Below are positions 59,204-64,000 of a DNA stretch of 64,000 bases, one piece after another. The notes below the pieces were generated by a model. The model saw nothing but the letters and a program-made list of their open reading frames with translations. It had not been told where the DNA came from and searched no databases. The DNA is from Janibacter sp. Soil728 (lineage in GTDB: Bacteria > Actinomycetota > Actinomycetes > Actinomycetales > Dermatophilaceae): assembly GCF_001428305.1 (NCBI RefSeq), contig NZ_LMRZ01000001.1, forward strand, positions 124,289-188,288. Reading direction: 5' to 3'. Each line of letters begins with the position of its first letter. Position 1 is the first letter of the stretch. Made by a program: the position numbers and the translations under genes.

Positions 59204-60087
59204 GGGTCGCGCTCGTCCTCAACCCCTCGAAGGGGGGTTGGGAGCGAGTCCTCGACCGGGTCACCGCGGCGGCCACCGAGGCCGGCTGGCCGCCACCGCC
59301 GGTGCACCTGACGACCCGCGAGGAGACCGGTCGGTCGCAGGCGGGCGACGCGGTCACCGAGGGTGCCGAGCTGGTCGTCGTCGCCGGCGGCGACGGCACG
59401 GTCCGAGCGGTCGCCCACGGGCTGTCGGGGACCGGCGTCGAGCTGGGCATCGTCCCCACCGGCACCGCCAACCTGCTCGCGCACAACCTCTCGCTCCCGC
59501 GCAGCATCCCCGCCGCGGTGCGGGTGGCGCTCACCGGCCGCGCCCGACCGGTCGACCTGGGGATCGCGCACGTGGACGACGAGGCGCGGGACCTCCCCTT
59601 CGTCGTGCTGGCGGGGATGGGCCACGACGCGGCGACGGTCGCGGCCACCCGCCCGGCGCTCAAGGAGCGCATCGGCTGGCCCGCCTACATCGCACCCGCC
59701 GCGGTCAGCGCGCTGCGCCGACCGGTCCCGGTGACGGTCCGCCACGACGGGGGCGACCCGGAGCACCTGCGTGTGTGGAGCGTGCTCGCCGCCAACTGCA
59801 CGCGGGTGCACGCCGGGGTGCACATCGCGCCCGGTGGGCTCGTCGACGACGGCCTCTTCGACGTGCTCGAGATGACCGTGACCCGCCCCGGCCACTGGAT
59901 CGGGGTGGCGGCGAAGGGTGTCTTCCGCCTCTCCGGCGACGTCGCCGGCCTGTCCACCCGAGCCTCCCGCGAGGTCGAGATCCTCAGCGAAGAGCCCCTG
60001 CACATCCAGCTCGACGGCGACGTCGTCGGACCGGCCCGGCGGCTGCACGTGCGCTGTCTGCAGCACGCGCTGCGCGTGCGGGCTTGA
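59200..60087 (+). CDS. Diacylglycerol kinase-like lipid kinase
   Basis: 295 aa. VALVLNPSKGG at the start, AGGGDGT-type VVAGGDGTVRAVAHGLSGTG near 62-81 and LGIVPTGTANLLAHNL near 84-99 are the ATP-binding motifs of the DAGK/LCB5 family. The C-terminal beta-sandwich is complete. It would phosphorylate a membrane lipid. GTG start overlapping the propeller gene. Confidence 0.85.
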   Translation: MRVALVLNPSKGGWERVLDRVTAAATEAGWPPPPVHLTTREETGRSQAGDAVTEGAELVVVAGGDGTVRAVAHGLSGTGVELGIVPTGTANLLAHNLSLPRSIPAAVRVALTGRARPVDLGIAHVDDEARDLPFVVLAGMGHDAATVAATRPALKERIGWPAYIAPAAVSALRRPVPVTVRHDGGDPEHLRVWSVLAANCTRVHAGVHIAPGGLVDDGLFDVLEMTVTRPGHWIGVAAKGVFRLSGDVAGLSTRASREVEILSEEPLHIQLDGDVVGPARRLHVRCLQHALRVRA

Positions 60088-60108
60088 GGGCCGCGTACGA
60101 GCTGGTCG

Positions 60109-60828
60109 TCACTTCTCGTGAGCGACCTCGTCGATATCGTTCATCGCCAAGGTCGCCCGCATCGCCTCCACCACCTGCGGGGCCGTCCACTCATCAGGCA
60201 CCGACAACAACGTGCCACTCCTGCGGTGCGACACGAGCACACCCGGGGCCGCCTCGAGGATCGCCCCAACCGACGCGTGCACCCACACCCGATACCCCAA
60301 GGGCACCTGCCACGAGCCCGTCGGACGCGCGAGGTCCAGCACAGCCTGATCCCGGAAGTTCGCCGTCCACGGTTCCCATACCTCGATGACCGCATCGACG
60401 AGCGGGTCGACCACCGCGGGCGTGAAACCACCCGGCGCAGTTTCGAAGGCGGTCACACCCGCACGGTTGACGGGGACGCGACCGCCGCGAATGCTGCCCC
60501 CGGCGTTGATCCACAACTCGATGAACAACCCGTCGAAGTCCTGGCTCAGGGAGAAGGAGTAGCCGTTCACGGGTTCCGGCAACCCGTCCTCCGCCCGGAA
60601 GACCTGGGACTCCACCCACAACGTCTGCTCCACCGCTGCGGCTGGCCACGGCCGCCACACACGGCCCTGCGCGTACCGCCACCCATCCACCGGAAACACC
60701 CCCGCCAGACCCTGCAGCGTCGCCGCCGTCTTCCCCGCCACCTCCTCCGCTGACTCCACACGTCCGCCCCAGAAACACCCCAGGTTGAAGTCGGTGTTGT
60801 CAGCCAATCGATGTGCCACAGCAGTCAT
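60109..60828 (-). CDS. Imm52-like protein, possible orphan immunity protein
   Basis: 239 aa soluble protein. The opening (LGCFWGGRVESAEEVAGKTAATLQGLAGVFPVDGWRYAQGR, in part: FWGGRVESAEEVAGK) resembles the Imm52 immunity family, which begins with a WGxRxES motif and a helix. No toxin gene is adjacent. Base composition is less GC-extreme than its neighbours, with more A and T at third positions, suggesting recent acquisition. The family call is from memory of the pattern only. Confidence 0.5.
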   Translation of the reverse strand: MTAVAHRLADNTDFNLGCFWGGRVESAEEVAGKTAATLQGLAGVFPVDGWRYAQGRVWRPWPAAAVEQTLWVESQVFRAEDGLPEPVNGYSFSLSQDFDGLFIELWINAGGSIRGGRVPVNRAGVTAFETAPGGFTPAVVDPLVDAVIEVWEPWTANFRDQAVLDLARPTGSWQVPLGYRVWVHASVGAILEAAPGVLVSHRRSGTLLSVPDEWTAPQVVEAMRATLAMNDIDEVAHEK

Positions 60829-60870
60829 CCCTTCCTCGGAACAAACTCGACCTTGATGTCGAAGTACCTC

Positions 60871-61143
60871 TCACCGTCGCAGGTCCCGACGCTCCTGGCT
60901 CGTCAGACCGCCCCAGATCCCGTGGTCCTGGCCCGTCCGCAGCGCGTAGGCCAGACACTCCTTGACGACCCGGCAGCCCGCGCAGATCGCCTTGGCCCGC
61001 TGCTCCTGCCACAGTGCCGGGCCGTAGGACCCGACGGGGAAGAAGGTCTCGAGCTCCTCGCCCTCGCAAGCCGCCAGCTCACGCCAGCCCGGAGCATCAC
61101 GCCCCGGGCGACCTGCGCCCCTCGGGCTCAACAGCAGCCGCAC
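60871..61143 (-). CDS. WhiB family iron-sulfur transcription factor
   Basis: 90 aa, GTG start at 61143. The four cluster cysteines are Cys26, Cys54, Cys57 and Cys63 (AACEGEE; CAGCRVVKEC), followed by the GIWGGLT turn. Such proteins bind a [4Fe-4S] cluster and a sigma factor to control stress or redox genes. Its start overlaps the 3' end of the flavin-binding gene by 16 bp, so the two form one operon. Confidence 0.9.
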   Translation of the reverse strand: MRLLLSPRGAGRPGRDAPGWRELAACEGEELETFFPVGSYGPALWQEQRAKAICAGCRVVKECLAYALRTGQDHGIWGGLTSQERRDLRR

Positions 61144-61595
61144 TCGCTGCGGCTGGAGGTCAGCTCACGCCCGGTGACCTCTTGCAGACGGATCGCCGTC
61201 CAGAAGGTCTCCTCCGGGTGGCCCTCCCACGGGACGTCGAGCAGCTCCTCGAAGCGCGCGCAGGCGGCCGGGTCGGAGACCGTGTCGGCTGCCCCGCGCA
61301 CGAGGACGCTCCACCCCGTGTGCTGCAAGGGGTCGTAGTGGTCGACCTGGAAGGTCACCGACTCGTGGTTGACGGCCGCCGCGAGGGTCGAGTCCCATCG
61401 GGTGCGGAAGGCGATGGTGCTCTCGTCGATGACGTGGTTGACCGGGAGGACGATCACCTCGCCCTTGTCCTGGAAGGCGACTCGACCCATCGGTCGCGAC
61501 GCGATGCGCAGCAGGCAGTCGTCGAGGTTGAGCACGTCCAACCCACGGTGGTCGACCGGGGCGGGTGATCGGCCGGTGCTCTGGATGGTTGTCAT
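61128..61595 (-). CDS. Pyridoxamine 5'-phosphate oxidase-like flavin-binding protein
   Basis: 155 aa split-barrel protein. RIASRPMGRVAFQDKGEVIVLPVNHVIDESTIAFRT (in part) near 30-65 and VTFQVDHYDPLQHTGWSVLVRGAA near 79-102 match the PNPOx-like family that binds FMN or F420. Substrate unknown. The C-terminus is Cys-rich (CGCC). Leads the whiB gene in one transcript. Confidence 0.8.
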   Translation of the reverse strand: MTTIQSTGRSPAPVDHRGLDVLNLDDCLLRIASRPMGRVAFQDKGEVIVLPVNHVIDESTIAFRTRWDSTLAAAVNHESVTFQVDHYDPLQHTGWSVLVRGAADTVSDPAACARFEELLDVPWEGHPEETFWTAIRLQEVTGRELTSSRSECGCC

Positions 61596-61655
61596 GGTGA
61601 CCTCCTGGTGTCTGCGTCCGGTGAGGAGCGCTCCTTGTGGTGGGGTCTGATTTAT

Positions 61656-61674
61656 TTTATACGGGTTTGTCCGT
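61656..61674 (-). promoter_or_regulatory. AT-rich promoter with inverted repeat before the flavin-binding/whiB operon
   Basis: On the minus strand a -10-like TATAAA lies at 61661-61656. Directly upstream of it an imperfect inverted repeat is present (ACGG, six bases, CCGT at 61661-61674). The surrounding 30 bp are strikingly AT-rich for this genome. A TetR-like repressor site is plausible. Confidence 0.5.
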
Positions 61675-61700
61675 TAATAATAGGGGGCGCCTCGCCTGCA

Positions 61701-61739
61701 GGAAGGCCGGCCCGCCGCGAGGGGCAGTGCCGGCCTTCC
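61701..61739. terminator. Terminator hairpin after the POT transporter gene
   Basis: GGAAGGCCGGC (61701-61711) pairs perfectly with GCCGGCCTTCC (61729-61739). It lies 40 bp beyond the stop of the leftward transporter gene at 61779. Confidence 0.75.
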
Positions 61740-61778
61740 ACGCAGTGCCGGGAGGCAGTGCGGTCACACGATCCGGGG

Positions 61779-63269
61779 TCAGGCGTGCTCGGGCTCGGCA
61801 TCCTTCATCCGGGCGTGCACCCACGGGGACAGCGCCGCGAGCGCCAGTCCCACGACGACGGCCATGATGCCGAGCGTGAGGAAGAAGGTGCCGTCCGGCA
61901 GCCCCTCCATGGCGCGGATGAACTGCGCGGCGAGCGACTGACCGGTCGCGATGGCGAGGAACCACAGGGCCATCGCCTGGCTGGCGAAGGCCTTGGGCGC
62001 CAGCGAGGTCGTCGCCGACAGGCCGACCGGTGACAGGCACAGCTCACCGAGGGTCTGGATGACGAAGACGCCCACGAGGACCCACACCGGCGAGGTGGCG
62101 CCGGGGAATGCCGCCGCGGCCGCCGACAGCACGACGAAGGACACGCCGGCGAGGATGACACCGGTGGCGAACTTCATCGGCGTGGACGGGAACCGACCGG
62201 CCCGGCGCACCCACAGCAGGCCGAAGAGCGGGGCCAGCAGCATGATCGAGATCGGGTTGATCGACTGGAACCACTCCTCCGAGAAGTGGAAGCCGAGCGA
62301 GTCCAGATCGGTCCGGTTGGCCGCGTAGGCAGCCATCTTGGACGCCGCCTGCTCGAAGATCATCCAGAAGAGCACCGCGCCGATCCACATCGGCAGGTAG
62401 GCCGTGAGGTGGGTGCGCTCACGCGCCGTGACGGCCGTGCTGCGGAACATCACGACGAAGTACGAGATCGAGGCGACGACCGACAGGATCGAGATGGTGT
62501 CGATGACGGCGCCGACCCAGCCGCCGCGCAGCAGGCGGGCGGCCACGAGGAGCACGGCGATGAGGACGAGCAGCCCCAGGCCGAGGAGCGGGGTGCGGGT
62601 CCGGTCGCGCGGCTGCAGGGGGTTGGGGACGTCGTTGGAGACCGGGGCCAGCGCGCCGCGCCCGACCACATAGGCCACGAGGGCGAAGAGCATGCCGACC
62701 GCGGCGGCGCTGAAGCCTGCGTGGTAGCCCCACTGGTCACGCAGGAAGGCCACGACGAAGGGGGCGAAGAAGGCGCCGATGTTGATCGACATGTAGAAGA
62801 TGGTGAAGCCGGAGTCCTTGCGCGGGTCCCGCTCGCCGTAGAGGTGGCCGACCATCGTCGACACATTGGGCTTGAGCAGACCCGTGCCCAGGGCCACGAG
62901 ACCGATGCCGAGCCACGACGTCGTTGCCGTCGGGATCGCGAGGCTGACGTGGCCGGCCATGATGACCACGCCACCGAGGAAGACCGACCGCTGCGCGCCG
63001 ATCACCCGGTCGGCGAGCCAGCCGCCCACGACGGAGAGCAGGTAGACCGCTGCGCCGTATGTCGCGACGACCGCCTCACCGAGGGGCTGGTCGAGGCCGA
63101 GTCCCCCGCTGGCCGCCGTGTCGACGATGTAGTACAGCAGGATCGCGCGCATCCCGTAGTAGGAGAAGCGCTCCCACAGCTCGATGTTGAAGAGCGTGGC
63201 CAGACCTCGGGGATGCCCGAGGAGGGTGCGTTCGGCCTGCGCGGACGGCGGTGTCGCGGCGGTGGTCAT
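61779..63269 (-). CDS. POT family di/tripeptide:proton symporter
   Basis: 496 aa with 12-14 membrane helices. ELWERFSYYGMRAIL near residue 30 contains the ExxERFxYY motif of peptide transporters, and GGWLADRVIGAQRSVFLGG near 82 is the MFS-type loop. FTIFYMSINIGAFFAP near 150 is also family-typical. It imports di- and tripeptides with protons. Single gene followed by a terminator. Confidence 0.9.
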   Translation of the reverse strand: MTTAATPPSAQAERTLLGHPRGLATLFNIELWERFSYYGMRAILLYYIVDTAASGGLGLDQPLGEAVVATYGAAVYLLSVVGGWLADRVIGAQRSVFLGGVVIMAGHVSLAIPTATTSWLGIGLVALGTGLLKPNVSTMVGHLYGERDPRKDSGFTIFYMSINIGAFFAPFVVAFLRDQWGYHAGFSAAAVGMLFALVAYVVGRGALAPVSNDVPNPLQPRDRTRTPLLGLGLLVLIAVLLVAARLLRGGWVGAVIDTISILSVVASISYFVVMFRSTAVTARERTHLTAYLPMWIGAVLFWMIFEQAASKMAAYAANRTDLDSLGFHFSEEWFQSINPISIMLLAPLFGLLWVRRAGRFPSTPMKFATGVILAGVSFVVLSAAAAAFPGATSPVWVLVGVFVIQTLGELCLSPVGLSATTSLAPKAFASQAMALWFLAIATGQSLAAQFIRAMEGLPDGTFFLTLGIMAVVVGLALAALSPWVHARMKDAEPEHA

Positions 63270-63431
63270 GTATCTCCTTGGGTCCGGTGGTGACCGGACG
63301 TCGACGGCCCGGGCGCACGATCTGCACGACCCGGGGCAAAAACGCGGCCCACGTTACGCCCGTGGCTGGATGGGTCGGTCCATCGCCGGTAGGTTCGACG
63401 GCATGAACCTCGATTCAGGAACGACCTCCCG

Positions 63432-64000
63432 ATGAGCTCGGGTGCAGTGCGCCAGGAGGACGCCTTCGACGTGACGCGGGTGACGACCTGGCTGCGCGCG
63501 CAGGTCCCCGACGACCTCGCGGCCGAGCTCGAGGGCGATCCGCAGGTCCGCCAGTTCAACAGCGGCGCCTCCAACCTGACCTACGAGCTGCGGTGGCCCA
63601 CAAGGGCGCTCGTCCTGCGCCGGCCGCCCCACGGAGCGCTCGGGGGCTCTGCCCACAACATGCGCCGCGAGCACGACCTGCAGGCGGCCCTCGGCCCGGT
63701 CTACCCGCACGTGCCCGGCATGGTCGCGCTGTGCACCGACGACTCGGTCCTCGGCAGCGACTTCTACGTCATGGACAAGCTCGAGGGAGCCATCGTGGGC
63801 AAGGACCTGCCCGACGGGTTGAGCCTGACCCCCGAGCAGGCACGCGCGTTGTGCGACAACGCCCTGGCGGCCCTCATCGAGCTCCACGAGGTCGATGTCA
63901 GCACCGTCCCCGCGCTCGCCGACCTCGACCGGGGCGAGGGCTATGTCCACCGCCAGGTCGAAGGGTGGATCCGCCGCTATCGCGCAGCCGCCACCGATGA
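63432..64000 (+). CDS. APH-family phosphotransferase, truncated by the window end
   Basis: At least 189 aa, open to the end of the window. The frame reads MSSGAVRQEDAFDVTRVTTW, then the kinase N-lobe: FNSGASNLTYELRWPTRALVLRRPP near 48 (the last Arg/Lys-rich strand is the ATP site), HNMRREHDLQAAL near 80, FYVMDKLEGAIVG near 117 and ALIELHEVDVSTV near 155. This layout matches the ACAD10-like acyl-CoA kinases of the APH superfamily found beside acyl-CoA dehydrogenases. The catalytic HGD region is beyond the edge. Confidence 0.75.
   Translation, partial: MSSGAVRQEDAFDVTRVTTWLRAQVPDDLAAELEGDPQVRQFNSGASNLTYELRWPTRALVLRRPPHGALGGSAHNMRREHDLQAALGPVYPHVPGMVALCTDDSVLGSDFYVMDKLEGAIVGKDLPDGLSLTPEQARALCDNALAALIELHEVDVSTVPALADLDRGEGYVHRQVEGWIRRYRAAATD

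Overview
The window comes from the chromosome of a high-GC actinobacterium. Supporting signs are strong G/C bias at third codon positions, many GTG starts, short ATGA/GTGA overlaps, a WhiB regulator, a mycothiol-dependent-type DinB protein, a DtxR/IdeR-like iron box and desferrioxamine (des) genes. Gene content and the dispersed hairpin repeats fit a Janibacter/Intrasporangiaceae-like soil organism; that family placement is inference. I see no rRNA, tRNA, CRISPR array, transposase or prophage. Coding density is very high and no stretch above about 300 bp lacks a gene.

Layout. 0.1-8.2 kb: Tat-exported cholesterol-oxidase-like enzyme, SulP permease, small metabolic genes, a Pro/Gly/Tyr-rich membrane protein and a lactate-monooxygenase-like flavoenzyme. 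8.4-15.1 kb: a solute:sodium symporter with a 43-aa partner, a topoisomerase IB lacking the nucleophile tyrosine, then a tight run of a 32-aa membrane peptide, a lipoprotein, a divergent NRAMP-type transporter, a PRC-barrel-like protein and a zinc alcohol dehydrogenase. 15.2-22.9 kb: iron-regulated siderophore operon desA-desB-desC/desD fusion-acylase-acetyltransferase, with every junction overlapping. 23-27.4 kb: Tat-exported GH15-like hydrolase, GyrI-like protein, thiolase and enoyl-CoA hydratase. 27.5-38.1 kb: DUF4395 protein, HigBA toxin-antitoxin, YbaK deacylase, short-chain dehydrogenase, MTHFR-like protein, SMP-30 lactonase, luciferase-like monooxygenase with its FMN reductase, an unknown Rossmann protein, nitronate monooxygenase, cyclophilin lipoprotein and an alkyltransferase-like protein.

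38.1-53.5 kb is a nicotinate catabolic cluster. A three-subunit molybdenum hydroxylase with CoxG and a MocA-like enzyme would make 6-hydroxynicotinate. NicC would give 2,5-dihydroxypyridine, NicX opens the ring, NicD deformylates, NicF deaminates maleamate and NicE isomerises maleate to fumarate. A MarR regulator, two MFS proteins and an SSS/DUF3311 transporter accompany it. The two divergent promoters between nicX and nicE share one architecture and one sequence box.

53.6-64 kb: TetR-regulated ABC exporter, a membrane protein with decapeptide repeats, a beta-propeller protein, a diacylglycerol-kinase-like protein, an Imm52-like orphan, an overlapping WhiB/flavin-binding pair, a POT peptide transporter and a truncated phosphotransferase gene.

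Non-coding structure is rich. There are two copies of a 112-bp element with terminal inverted repeats, both between convergent genes. A 119-bp hairpin with a GNRA loop lies at another convergent junction. A REP-like hairpin occurs at four loci, two of them expanded in tandem, and one of those extends an ABC ATPase reading frame. Two near-perfect 24-bp palindromes sit inside the 3' end of the siderophore synthetase gene.
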